Assembly: GCA_948144175.1 (NCBI GenBank)
Contig: CANXME010000529.1
Location: 1 to 64,000, forward strand
Source of the DNA: Closterium sp. NIES-65
Taxonomy: Eukaryota; Streptophyta; Zygnematophyceae; Desmidiales; Closteriaceae
Direction of reading: 5' to 3'
Length of the DNA stretch: 64,000 nucleotides
This document shows positions 22,201-34,021 of this stretch, one piece after another. Each line of letters begins with the position of its first letter. The first letter of the stretch is position 1. A program made the translations under genes and the position numbers. The notes below the pieces were generated by a model. It worked only from the letters and a program-made list of their open reading frames with translations, was not told where the DNA came from and made no database searches.

Positions 22201-24553
22201 GCCGGTCAAGTAACAGCGCCACACTTTGAACGCGTGCACGATCGTAAGCATTTCGCGGTCGTGTATCGGGTAATTTTTCTCGGGCGGATGCAGTTTTCGT
22301 GACTCGTATGCGATGGGCTATAGGCCGTTGCCGAAGTCCTGTAGCAGTACGGCTCCGATGGCGATGTCGCTTGCATCGGTAACTACTTCGAATGGGCGGT
22401 GTGGGTCGGCGATGCGCAGTACGGGCGGGGAACAGAGAACAGTTTTCAGGGCAGAGAAGGCAGCATGCTCTTTCGCCCCCCACGTAAAAATGACCCCCTT
22501 CCGTAACAAGTCCGTCAGCGGTGCAGTTAACCGTGCCATGTCGGGGACGAACCGACGCACGTAATTGACGAAACCTAAAAAGCTCTGTAGTTCCGTGATA
22601 TTCGTCGGGGGGTGCCAGGCTTTGACCGTGTCTAATTTCTTCGGGTCAATTTCGACCCCGGCCTCCGAAATAACGTGCCCCAAAAATTCTAGCCTGTCCT
22701 GAAAAAACTCGCACTTGGAACCCTTGGTCAGTAGTCGGTGCCTGCCTAAAATCTTTAACACTGCTTCCAGATCCGCTAAGTGCTGCTGTTTGTCGCGACT
22801 GTAGACGAGGATGTCGTCGAGGTAAACTATCACGCATTTATCTAAAAGTGGCCTAAACGCCTCGTTCATGGTCATCTAAAATGTCGCTGGTGCGTTGGTC
22901 AACCCGAAAGGCATCACGGTGTACTCGAATGACCCGTACCTAGTCCGGAAAGCTGTTTTGGCGCAGTCTGATGGTTCGACCCTAATCTGATGGTAACCTC
23001 CCCGTAAATCTATTTTCGAAAAAAAACCCGTGCTGTTCGTGTTGTAGAGGCGTCTCCTCTACCTTGCAGGAACTCTAAGTTGTATCAAACGATAGAGCAC
23101 AGTCTCGGCTTTCCAACGAGCCGTCAAACACGTTAATTGCCCAAGTATACGCCGAGATATTGGCGTCCACGTGAATACTAGTGCACTTAGAAGCAAGGAT
23201 AGACCTCTCTGGAATTTTGGTTCGAATTGACCATGTACAAGAGGGTTCAGGATTTCAATATTATCCATGCAATACAAAGCATACATATTTATATGAACTG
23301 CAAAACGTCGAATCGCACATGTAACCTCAAACCGCGGTACACTTGAATGTTCGGATAACATTTCGAAGGGGTGAAATTCGAGTCTCGAATTTCACCGAAT
23401 CGAACTCTCCCTGAGTCTCGATTCTTCCTGTGCTGCCATCTGCCAAGTCTCTCGAACTCAACCTGCACTTTCTCGAGACCTGCAGTGAACACATTCGGAA
23501 GCAACACATTCGGTGGGTTGGGGGCATATCAATCGCCCCACCACCACCTTGCTTCCAACACACGCCACCTCCAACAGTTCGCAGTTGGTTGATCAGTTCG
23601 TCGGCGCGGGGAATGGGGTACCGTGACTTGACTGTTACCCTGTTGAGCGCTCGGTAATCGATGCACATGCGAAACCCTTTGTCTTTCTTTTGCGTGAACG
23701 GTATCGGTGCGGCGAACGGTGACGAGCTCGGTCGGATGAATTTCTTCTCTAACAAGTAATGTAACTGCTTCCTCAGTTCGTTGAGCTCGGGCTGTGTCAG
23801 TCTGAACTGTCGCTGTACAGTTGGCTGTGCCCCCGGTTCTAATTCTATTCGGTGGTCATGTGCTCGCTGAGGTGGCAGTCCTTCCGGTAAGTCGTCGGGA
23901 AAAATCCCGGGGTATCGTTTCAACAGTTCGTGTAGTTCGGGCGGTACTGCTGCCAGCAGTTTCTTGAAATCACTCGGCTGCTCTGCTCCTTCTACAACTG
24001 AAATGTCTACTGCGTACACGTCAGCTCCAGCAGCGAGAGCCCGTTTCATGGTGACGGCGTTGACGTGTACCGTTGAAGACTCGGGCGACTGCCATCGAGG
24101 TAGCTCAACCCAGTTACCGCTACTTCGCACGGTGCAGCTACCCGTCGTCTGGTCAATTCGCGGGTTATACCGTCGCAGCCAATCACGTCCCAGTAAAATG
24201 TCGTGCCCATCGAGTGTCGTCGCGAGCATTTCCTGTGTGACGCCGAAATTTCCCCCGCAGCGGACTTAAACTCTCTCCACCTTTTCCCGTATGGCCAGTG
24301 GCGTGCCGTCAACTAAGCGTGCATCTATCTCAGGTAAGCAACGGCTAAGTGCCAGTTGCAGTCTGCGTGCAGTTGCGGTATTAACTAAACTGTGACTTGC
24401 TCCTCCGTCGATAAAAATCTTCACTGCTGCTCCCTGTATTTTCTCGTGGATCAGTACTGGGCAATCCGTAGCTGTTCCCTCCTTATTCGTCCGAGCTCGA
24501 TCGATAGCATGAATCTGTACTGTGACTTGGTGAGGGTCGGTGGGGTTGGGCAA
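22201..24553 (-). pseudogene. Gypsy 1 protease, RT and first part of RNase H
   Basis: Protease at 24266-24553 ([19 protein letters not shown]). Then 23585-24229 covers [15 protein letters not shown] to the start of RT ([20 protein letters not shown]). The solo LTR (23040-23576) interrupts RT. 22318-22875 continues with [14 protein letters not shown], the thumb, LGFVNYVRRFVPDMARL and RNase H VVTDASDIAIGAVL. A stop follows FGNGL and the region runs to the copia 1 insertion at 22192. Another in-frame stop precedes [11 protein letters not shown]. Confidence 0.88.
23040..23576. mobile_element. Solo LTR of an unrelated LTR retrotransposon
   Basis: A 537-bp insertion in the gypsy 1 RT region, found by alignment with the uninterrupted gypsy 2 sequence at about 59865-59890. 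It starts TGTTG and ends CAACA and is flanked by a perfect 5-bp duplication gttcg (23035-23039 and 23577-23581). It shares no sequence with the gypsy or copia LTRs here, holds no coding region and is visibly less GC-rich. A whole element reduced by LTR-LTR recombination is the simplest reading; orientation is unknown. Confidence 0.8.
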
Positions 24554-24585
24554 GCAGGCAGTCTCGTCAGTAGTTGGCCCGATTC

Positions 24586-25768
24586 CTACTGACTGCTGGC
24601 GTTTCCCTGCCTTGGAGACTCCCTCCCCTGCTCAGCTCCGCGGCGCCTCAGCTCCAACGGGCATTCACTCTTGCGATGGCCCGGCTTATTGCAAGCAAAG
24701 CAGCGCCCCTTAAACGGCGCGGCAGCTGTATTCCTCGCAACGGCATGTACGGTGGCGTGCTCGATCGGTCCCCGAGGACGATGTCCGTAGTAGGACCCCG
24801 GTCTTGGACGGCACAAAATGTCGCAAAATGTCGCATTCGGCGCGAGGATCTCGTTGAAGTTCGAGAGCTCGCGTAGCATGATCTCGTGCGAGATGTCCGG
24901 CTTCAGCCCTCTAACGTAACGGTCCACCCGCTCCGCTTCGTGCATGTAGCCGACTTGTTCGCATAATGCGTGAAAACAACTCGTATAGTCTTGAACCGAC
25001 CCGAGTTGCCGCCAAGTATGCAGTCTCTGACGCGCCGAAATAGAAGCCGCGATCGGCTTGAAGCGTGCCCGAAGCCCTGCGCACCACGCATCCCACGTGC
25101 TGTATTGGGCGGTTTCGCAGAATGAGCTCCAAGTGACAGCTGGACCCGTGGGCCCTTCCTCTTGCGACGGTGGCTCGTAGGCGCGTGGCGACGTCACGAT
25201 GACTCGCCACCAGTCCATGGCGGGGCCCCTCAGCAGCGAGACGGCATATCGGATCTTCGCTGCGTCCGACTCGACGTAATTCGCGTCAAAGAAGACGTTC
25301 ATCGTGAAGACCCACGCCTGAACCGTCGGACCTCTACGATGGCTTGGGTCGAAGCAGGGCGGGCGTTGCGGCTTGAGTGGCATTGGTGCCATAAATGGCC
25401 TGTTCGCCACTTGTCGCCGCGAACTCCACATGCCCACGGGCTTCACGAGGCTCCCGCGGGCTTGGTGCGACCCTGTTTCCTCCCATGCCAGGCATCGGCT
25501 GGGCGGCGCCATCACTGGCTGCACCTGAGCGCTGTCCCACGCTTGCGTGTTGTGTTGGTGTGCCGGACGAAATGACGATCGGCTCGTTCGATTGTGCAGA
25601 TGCATTTGTCAGTGCGTGTGGTGGCGCTGGAGTATTCACTGTGGATCGCTGACGTGCGGAGTCACGTTCCGCCGTGAGCGTCACAATTTCGAGCGCCAAT
25701 TCTTCAACTTGGCGCACCAGACGGTCAAGCTCCTCCTGCGTCAACGTCGCGAGCGTGAATTTAGCCAT
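24586..25768 (-). pseudogene. Gypsy 1 gag (frameshifted)
   Basis: Starts [20 protein letters not shown] (ATG at 25768). Runs through a coiled-coil-like N terminus and the retrotransposon gag domain ([41 protein letters not shown]) to a CCHC zinc knuckle [15 protein letters not shown] frameshift at about 25395 separates the N-terminal part from the rest, and another change near LAPNATFCDIL disturbs the segment before the knuckle. Gypsy 2 gag is the intact homologue. Confidence 0.88.
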
Positions 25769-25858
25769 GGCGGGGGTGTCGGGCAAGCTCAACGAGAGCC
25801 TCTGTCGTGGCCGTGCGTGCACTACGAGCGGCGGTGCTGTGTCGCTGAGAGACGTCCA

Positions 25859-25875
25859 CCCCCCCCCCCCCCCCC
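25859..25875. repeat. Poly-C run in gypsy 1 leader
   Basis: A run of about 17 C between the primer site and gag. The equivalent place in gypsy 2 (62153-62162) has a shorter C run, so this is a length-variable homopolymer. Confidence 0.8.
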
Positions 25876-26595
25876 AAAATTGAGATAGTGGGGAAGCGAA
25901 GGTGTGGGTGCGGTCTGAGAAGAGATCGTAGGCTCTGTATACCAAGTGTTACGATTACAATTGAGTGAGCGAGCGAGGAGTGCACTATCGAAGCAAGAGT
26001 ACAATGAGCGAAGGCATGAGCGAAGGCATGAGCGAAGAATATGTAGTAAGAATACAATGGTAACGGTAATGGACTGTGGTTGTCGCGCGACGGGCCTGGG
26101 ACTGAGGTTGGGGAAAATGTCGAAGCGGAGGCCCGGAGGCCCGGAGCGCGGGTTACCCGCCGAGCCGTGAGGTCGGGGTGCGACGTGCGAAGGTGGCGGG
26201 AGGATTGTCGATGTGAGGGTTGCGAGTGGTAACGGTGTTAGAATCTAGCAGCAGGAATGGGTGCATTGAACAGAGATGTGGGTACATATGCTAACCCTAA
26301 TTTGGGTTGTACCCCTTATGGGCTACCCCACTACAGCCTACATAGCACAAGCATTATCATAGTTTGACACACCCCCATAGGCAAAGTGGGGGAGAGCAAG
26401 GGGTCACAAGACCAGTCAAGAGAAGCAAAGCAAGCTCAGGGTGGATCACAACGTCACCACACACACTGAGCACAAGGAAAGGGCCACAAGGCCAGTTTAC
26501 ATGCAGAGGTATATATGCAACAATAGCATCACAGTTATCTCTACCTAGCAAAGCAAGCAAGCAGGTATATATATAGATCACAGTACAAACAAGGT

Positions 26596-29500
26596 CTACA
26601 GCAAGTGAGGAAACGTAGGCACCAGGTTTAACAAAGTACAGAAACGCTGATGATCACCAGACGGAAGTGCCTTGGTGAATATATCAGCAGTGTTGGCCCG
26701 AGTGGCCACGTGAGCAAGACGAAGCTGACCTCGCTGCTGCAACTCTCGAGCAAGGAAGTAACGCAGAGCGATGTGCTTCGTTCTGTGCTCCAGTCTGTGC
26801 TCCTCACACAAGGCGATGGCGGCCTTGTTGCCTACGTACAGCACTGGAGGAGAACGAGGCCGCTCTCCCAGGTCGGTCAGCAGGTAGGTGAGCCAGCGTA
26901 GCTCCTGTGCAGCCATGGTTGTGGCGTAGATCTCAGCCTCACAACTAGAGCCGAGAACAGAAGATGAGCATGTAGACCACCAAGAAACAGAGCCAGAGCC
27001 AAGGCTGAAGGTGTAACCCTGTGACGACCACTGTGTAGCCTGGTCGTCAACCCAAGAAGCGTCCGAGTGCCCAGTGAGGACAACAGGGCTCCGCCCTCCA
27101 AGCACGAGCCCCATGCCCGATGTACTGCACAAGTAGCGCAGTACCCTCTAAGCAGCAGCCATGTGCTCCGGTCGGTGCCTACCGGGAGCCACGTAGCGAG
27201 CGAGAAGGCCAAGAGGGTACGCAAGGTCAGGACGAGTGCAGGTCATCAGGTACATGAGGCAGCCCACTAGCTCTGGGTAAGGACCACTCGGCTCTACGGA
27301 CTCGTCCGAAGGTGGAGCTGAGAGCGAGTGACCTGTAGCCAGAGGAGTGTGCTGTGGCGAGGACCAGGTGAAGCCGAAGCGCTGAAGGACCTGCTGCACC
27401 ATGTGTGACTGAGTCAGTGTGATGGTGCGGCGTGCTCTGTCCCGGGTGATCTGCAAGCCAAGGTAGCTGCGCAGCTCACCCAGGTCTGTGCACGTGTGTC
27501 TCTTCTGCAGCTCCGACTTCACTAGGGCGAGAGCCTCAGTGTCCGCAGTGGCAAAGACCAAGTCGTCGACGTACACGAGGATGTAGAACGGCAGCATCGA
27601 AGTGTTAATGCGCGGAAACAGCGACGGGTCAGCAGTAGAAGGCGCGAACCCAAGAGCCGCAAGTGTCGTCCTCAGTGTGTCGTGCCACTCACGTGGCGCC
27701 TGGCGGAGACCGTAGACCAGCCGCCGGAGGCTCCACTGGGTACCAAGAGGGAACGACCCAGTGAAGCCAGGAGAGCGGCGCAGCCAGATCTCCTCGTGCA
27801 GGCTGCCCTGTAAGAAAGCTGTGCTGAAGTCAAGAGAGTGAAGCTCGTAGTCACGCTGAGCGGCAACGTGCAGCAGCACCTGAAGAGTGGTCATCTTCGG
27901 GGTGGGGGAGAAGGTCTGGAAGAAATCAACTCCCTCTCGCTGACTGAAACCTCGAGCAACGTAACGAGCCTTGAAGACAGGCGGAGAACCTGGCGGCCGC
28001 TTCACCCTGAAAATCCACATGCCACTAACGATGTTCGCCCCAGGAGGAGGAACCTCGTCGACGTAGGTGCCTGTGGACTTCCAGGATGCCATCTCTGCGT
28101 CCATGGCTGTCTTCCACTGAGAGGAGTACTCACCCGCGATCGCCTCAGCGTAAGAGCACGGGGTCGGGATGTCTGGAGCATCCGGGTCTCCCTCAGGGGC
28201 AAGCAGCATGGACACGAGATGAGTCGCAGCGGCTGCAAGACACTCAAGGTCCTCCTGCCTGTCCTCAAGGACATCCGTGCCAAGAGCACAGTCACCCCCG
28301 ACGGACGGAGGACAGACAGACTCAGACTCATCAACAAGACTAGCGGCATAGTCTACACGACAGGCAACAGCAAAGTCAACAGACGCAGCCGCAGACTCAA
28401 ACGACGGGTCAGTGACAACTGTGGCTAGCAGACGTGTGACAGTAGGGCTAGCAGCACGAACGCGGTCAGACAGAGGCTCACGAACGGTAGGCAGAGAAGA
28501 CACAGGAGGGGATGGCAGGGGAACACGCTGCGGAGGAGAGGAAGGACGACGAACTACGAGGTGGGTGCTAGGGACAACCAGCTGACGCTCACGAGGAACA
28601 CGACGACCAAAACGACCAGAACGGAAATGCGAGACAGGACGCGACGCAGGCTCACGACGCTCAGTAAGACCCCCTGACTGCTCAGTGTAAGGAGAAGGAG
28701 CAGGCAGCGGTGAGCCAGGCTGTAACGGAAGACTAGTAGACGAAGGGAGACTAGGAACCTGGCGAAGTACAGAGTCAGACGGTGGCTGAGAGGACGGAGA
28801 CGGCGGAGCAAAGAACAGGCGTGGTTGTGCAGTGCCACCACCACCAGCAGCTCCAGCACCCCCAGCAGCTACAGCACCTCCAGCATCACCTGACCCCTCA
28901 GCGCCAGCTCCTCCAGGACCAGCTCCACCAGTAGCAGCACCCTCAGAACCAGCACCTCCAGTCCCAGGGTCCCCAGCCTCAGTGTCACCAGCAGCAGCAC
29001 CCCCAGACCCAGGGTCTCCAGCAGTAGCACCGTCAGGCTCAGCACCTCCAGCCCCTGCAGCTCCAGTACCTCCAGTACGAGCACCTCCGGGACCAGCACC
29101 ACTCCCAGCTCCAGTGACGGCAGTAGAAGTACCTCCAACGGCAGATCGCCGAGCTCCAGAAGCGCGACCCTGACGGCGACCGTACCAGACGTGCAGCTGC
29201 TGAAAGGTGAGAGGTACACGTGGACGAAGGCGGCTACTCCAAGGAGACTGCGCAACAGCAGACTCAGAACCCTCAGCGCCAGCACCCGCAGCAGCTCCAG
29301 GACCTCCTGCGCCAGTACCCTCAGCAGCTCCAGAACCTCCAGCTCCAGAACCTCTAGCACCAGCACCCGCAGCAGCTCCAGAACCTCCAGCTCCAGCACC
29401 CTTTGCAGCTCCTGAACCTCCAGCAGAAACAATTCCAGTAGCAGAGTCACCGGCTCCAGCGCCTCTCTCAGCAAGGCCCCTAGCTCCAACAGCGCGACCC

Positions 29501-31749
29501 TGATGGCCAACGTACCACTCACGCAGCTGCTGTGGAGAAAGAGGGAGTCGACGACGAGAGTGCAGCGGCGAGGTACCAGCGGAGCGACTACGGAGACGGC
29601 TGCCCCAGGGAGACCGCTCACCAGACGCCTCAGCGCTCCTAGGTGCAGCACCCCCAGACTCAGTACCCCCAAGCTCAGCACCCCCAGACTCCTCACGCCC
29701 AGACTCAGCACCCCAAGTCTCCGCACCCCCAAGCTCCGCACCCCCAGGCTTCGCAACCCCAGGCTCAGCACCCCTAGGCTCAGCACCCCCAGGCTCCGCA
29801 CCCCAAGGCTCAGCACCCCCAGTAGCAGCACCCCGAGCAGGACCACCCTCAGCAGGACCTGAGTCACCACTGACCTCAACCGGCGCAGGCAAGAGAGGAG
29901 GGTCTACCTGAGACACACCTGAAGGAGCAGGACTGGGAGTGGGGAGGGGGTCTACCTGGGGAGCACCTGGAGCGAGGAAGAGCGGCAGGGGGGGGAGAGG
30001 GGCAGTGCGGTAGGGGAAGAGACGGTAAAAGGGAACTGACTTGTCAAACGTGACGTCCTGAGAGGGGAAGACACGGCACGAGGTGGGGTGGTAAAACTGC
30101 CAACCAGGCGCGTCAGGGACAAAGCCAAGGAAGACACAGGGAACAGCGCGGGCGGAGATCTTGTCCGCGGTGGTATCGCGGACAAAGGCACGAGCACCCC
30201 AGACCCAGAAACGCGACGCATCGCCAACCTTCCCCGTCCACAGCAGTGTGGGCGAGGTCTCCGGCAAGGAGACACGGGGCCAGAGGTTGAGCTGATGCGC
30301 GGCGTACCGGACCGCAAACGGCCACAGAAAATGGGGGGCAGCTACATGGATCATGGAGGTACGAGCGACCTCCATGACCAAGCCAATGCGGCGCTCAGCA
30401 ACCCCATTCTGCTGCGGAGAGGCCGGAAGCGTGAACGACTGGGTGATGCCGTGCTCCTCACAGAAGGCTGCCAAGAGGTCGGAAGAAAACTCACCACCTC
30501 TGTCAGAGTGCAGATGCAGGACGGGAAACTCCGTCCCGAACCGCTCGCGGAGCTGGAGACGAGTAGCGCGGATCCAAGGGTTCAAAACATCAGGGACCTC
30601 ACCCTTGGTGCGCAAGGAGAAAACCGTGGTGTAACGCGTGTAGTCGTCGACGACCAGCAGGAAGTACCGCTCGTGGCCCTGTCCATGGACGCGGGCTGGG
30701 CCCCACACGTCCAGGTGGAGAGTATGCAGGGGAGCCTCTGTGGGAGGGAACGAGGAGGAGTGAGGAGCGGCGCGCTGCCGCCCCTCGACACAGGGAAGAC
30801 AGGGAGGAGCAGGCGAGGGTGGGAGGGGAGGGAGAACCCTGGGGAGACCAGAGACAAGGACACGACGGTGCATGCTGTGAAGGCCCTGCACCGAGGGGTG
30901 ACCAAGGTGGTGGTGCCAAAGGAGGGTCTGGTGCGACAAGGCGCGACAAGAGCAGGGGGCCGACAACTGACCTGACGCAGATGCAGACGCAGACGCAGCT
31001 ACCTGAGGGAAATCAGTGGTCAGTGTGTATAGGCCCGACCCCGGCTGCCGAGTGAAGGTAGCCAGGTGATGACCCGTCTGAGCACACATGCAGTGTGTCA
31101 CACGCTCGTAGGCAGGGGTGAACTAGTGAGCACCCGCGTCCTGGAGCGCAAAACCCGCCACCAAGTTTGTAGAGAACGAGGGGAGATAAAGACCCGACAG
31201 TGTGTCGGACGGGACAGCAGGACAAGGGAGGACAGTGGAGGAGGTCGAACGGACTGGACCCCCAGAGGGGTCTGCCAGGGAGACTGGAACCGGCCGACTG
31301 AGCGGCGTGACGGTGGTGCTGTCACGAAAGAAGGAGCGAGAAGCACCAGAGTCAAGTGTGAAGGTGTACAAGGCCTGAGCAGGTGCAGTACCAGAGAGAG
31401 CAGACTCACCAACACCTGGAGCAGCAGCCTCACCAGTTCCTAGAGCAGGAGACACACTAGCCCCTAGAGCAGCAGCCTCACCAGCACCTAGAGCAGCAGG
31501 CTCTATACCTGGGTCAGGCGGTACGCACAGCTAACACGCACGGTCAGCACTAGTAGGCAATGCATACATGGCAGTGAGAATAGCATCATAGTCAAGAGCA
31601 AATATATCTACCCTCTGCCCAAGTAGCTCCACCCAGTCGGGGAGCTCAGCCTCGTCGCCAAACTCGGTACGCCGGGCGTCGCTCAGACGGGCGAAGCAGC
31701 GGGACTGTGTGTGACTAAGCGTCCCGCAAAGCCTGACCAGTCCGAGCAC
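26596..31749 (-). pseudogene. Copia 2 gag-pol polyprotein, nearly intact with three TAG stops
   Basis: One long frame (27148-31101, 1317 codons) covers GAG-pre-integrase (LLWHHHLGHPSVQGL), the integrase core (WGPARVHGQ, VVDDYTRYTTVF, LHSDRGGEFSS, SPQQNGVAERR), a low-complexity GGAEPG/GAGAGG linker, RT (LDFSTAFLQGSLHEE, YVDDLVFATADTE) and most of RT-RNase H. It ends at a TAG replacing Lys in AAKRVLRYL; the same frame resumes at 26596-27132 (DASWVDD, SSCEAEIY) to a natural end. Upstream, TAG replaces Gln after DAGAH (about 31120) and another TAG follows DRAC (about 31530). The protease has FTLDSGASRSFF. RNase H reads YVGNKA where copia 1 has YVDNKA, so a catalytic Asp may be lost. Confidence 0.9.
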
Positions 31750-32099
31750 TAGTGCGAATGACGTACGGGCAGCGAACGGTACTCAGATACCCTCTAGTAT
31801 GAGCGTACCACTCACGACGCTGCTGGGGCGTGTGAGACTCGCGCGGACGTCGTTGGAGCTGCATCTAGCCACCGCCAGTAGCAGCAGTAGTAGTAGTAGC
31901 AGTAGTAGCAGCAGTAACAGCAGTAGCAGCAGTGGCAGCGCGGCCACCCCTACAACCCCAACTAGCGTACCACTCACTAAGCTGCTGGGGCGTGAGGGAC
32001 TCACGCGGACGTCGCTGGAGCTGGATCTGGCCACTGTCAGTAGCAGCAGTAGCAGTAGCAATAGCAGTAGCAGTAGTAGCAGCAGCAGCGCGTGCAGGG

Positions 32100-33240
32100 C
32101 AGGCGCGGCAGGCAGGCAGGCAGGCCGGCAAGCAGGCAGGCAGGCAGGAGGCAGGCAGGCAGGAGGCAGGCCGGCAGGCAGGCAGGCTGGCGGCATCGCA
32201 CGAACAAGGTAGGTGCTCACCAGTGGCAGGCAGGGCCGGCGCTCGGCGGGGCCGCAACAGCGGCCGCAGAGTAGGGCCGCGTCGGCGGTAGGGCAGGTCC
32301 GCGACAGGTGCTGCAGGGCGGGGCCGTGACAGCTGCAGGGCGGGGCCGTGACAGCTGCAGGGCGGGGCCGCAACGGCGGCAGAAGGCTCCGCGGCAGCTG
32401 CTGCAGGGCAGGGCAGGACCGCGGCAGGAGGCTCCACGGCAGCTGGTGCAGGGTGGGGCCGCGACTGCGGCAGAAGGCTCCGCGACAGCTGCTGCAGGGC
32501 AGGGCCGCGACGGCGGCAGGAGGCTCCGCGGCAGCTGCTGCAGGGCAGGGCCGCGACTGTAGTACGGCGCTCCGTGGCAGCTGCTGCAGGAGCGACGGTG
32601 GCAGTCAGGCAGGGGCGGCGTCCAGGGGCAGCCGCGAGGAACAGAGGCAGCCGCGGTGCGCGAGGCTGCAGCGCGCTGCGCGAGCTGCGAACGCGGCGCG
32701 CGGGGCTGCAGCGCGATGCGCTAAACCCTAAACGCGGCGCGCGGGCAGCGAACGCGACGCGCGGGGCTGCAGCGCGACGCGCAGGCAGCGGGCGCGACGC
32801 GCAGGGCTGCAGCACGACGCGCGGGCAGCGGACGCGACGCGCGGGGCTGCAGTGCGACGCGCTTGCTGCGAACGCGACGCGCGGGGCTGCAGCACAACGC
32901 AAGGGCAGCGGGCGCGTCGCGTGGGGCAACGACCTGGCCTGACGGGCTTGCAGGGGCGGCACGCGGGCCTGACGGGCCTGCAGGGGCGGCTAGCGGGCCT
33001 GACGGGCCTGCAGGGGCGGCTAGCGGGCCTGACGGGTCTGCAGGGGCGGCTAGCGGGCCTGCAGGGGCGGCTAGCAGGCCTGACGGGCCTGCAGGGGCGG
33101 CGCTCTGGCCTGACGGGCCTTCAGGGGCGGCTCGCGGGCCTGACGGGCCTGCAGGGACGGCTAGTGGGCCTGACGGGCTTGCAGGGGCGGCTCGCGGGTC
33201 GTACGGGCCTGCAGGGACGGCGCGCTGGCCTAGGGCAGCA
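32100..33240. repeat. Tandem repeats in the copia 2 leader
   Basis: Three kinds: (GGCAGGCA)n-like at about 32100-32190; a block with GCAGCTGCTGCAGGGC at about 32300-32600; and roughly ten 30-bp units containing GGGCCTGACGGGCCTGCAGG at about 32940-33235. All lie between the 5' LTR and gag. No protein is supported. Confidence 0.8.
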
Positions 33241-33699
33241 GTAGGCAGCGCGAGGGCTGCAGGACGGCGCGTGCAGTGCAGCACGTCACAAGGCGAGGCA
33301 GGCAGGTAGGCAGGCGCACGTGGCGTAGCGTGGTAACCGCAACGGTAGGTGGGCCCGAAAAAAACGGTCCTACGGACCTAGTGCTCTGAAACCATGTTAG
33401 AATCTAGCAGCAGGAATGGGTGCATTGCATTGAACCATGATGTGGGTACATATGCTAACCCTAATTTGGGTTGTACCCCTTATGGGCTACCCCACTACAG
33501 CCTACACAACACAAGCATTATCATAGTTCGACAAACAGTGCTGACTGTGGTGCTACAGTGGTGTACGCGCTGAGCGGGGACGCGAAGTAAGGAAAAGGAA
33601 TTTTCCTTACACTTGCTAAACTTTCGTTATTCATACCGTTAAGACGAATGATGCTGGAGTCACAGCAATTCAGTATAACCAACAACAAATGACAGCGGG

Positions 33700-34010
33700 G
33701 AACTCTACCCTGTCATTTCCTCTGCATCATCTCCTGCTGTTGCAGTACACATGCACCAAAATCCTGAAACATATCTCATGGCAAGAACCAGCCAGTGTCC
33801 CTTGCCTTCTCTCGTGCCTTCTCCAGTGTGAAGCTACCACATTCAATAGGATATCAGCAACCAAATTTCTTTTTCCTTTCATGAAAACAGGCCAGTGTGT
33901 CCTGTCCTGTACCGTATTTTCTCGCATCTTCTCCTGCCGCTGCAGCACCAGAGGTTCAGGGCTACAGAAAGACCGTCAGCGCGCTGTCAAATTCCTTACA
34001 ACCAGCAACA
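33700..34010 (-). repeat. 3' echoes of the last CDKG exon
   Basis: Downstream of the stop at 34022 is a copy of the last exon (about 33895-34000: [19 protein letters not shown]) and a weaker one at about 33715-33760. They keep the CCTGCCGCTGCAGC block. This places exon copies beyond the gene's own terminal exon. Confidence 0.75.
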
Positions 34011-34021
34011 AGGAAAGAATC

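Larger units (their letters stand above)
26236..33531 (-). mobile_element. Ty1/copia LTR retrotransposon 2, inserted in the gypsy 1 5' LTR
   Basis: LTRs at 26236-26369 (3') and 33395-33531 (5'), TGTTAGAATC ... TTYGACA, with target duplication aacgg/aacag (one mismatch). Host LTR sequence resumes at 33532. The primer site is TGGTTTCAGAGCAC; the polypurine tract CCTATGGGGGTG borders the 3' LTR. Its LTR shares the block GTACAACCCAAATTAGGGTT with copia 1. The 5' leader carries GGCAGGCA and 30-bp GC-rich tandem repeats. The coding region is close to intact. Confidence 0.93.
11903..33611 (-). mobile_element. Ty3/gypsy LTR retrotransposon 1 (chromodomain type), with four nested insertions
   Basis: Bounded by LTRs of about 330-370 bp (TGTTACGA ... 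CCTTACA) and a perfect 5-bp target duplication cttgc (11898-11902 and 33612-33616). Sense strand is minus. The 5' LTR is 25947-26235 plus 33532-33611 (split by copia 2); the 3' LTR is 11903-12233. Next to the 5' LTR is TTGGTATACAGAGCC, resembling an initiator-Met tRNA primer site; a G9 polypurine tract borders the 3' LTR. Coding order is gag, protease, RT, RNase H, integrase, chromodomain. Insertions are 12877-14353, 15382-22192, 23040-23576 and 26236-33531. With these removed the element is about 5.6 kb. It is dead: frameshifts in gag plus the insertions in pol. Confidence 0.93.
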
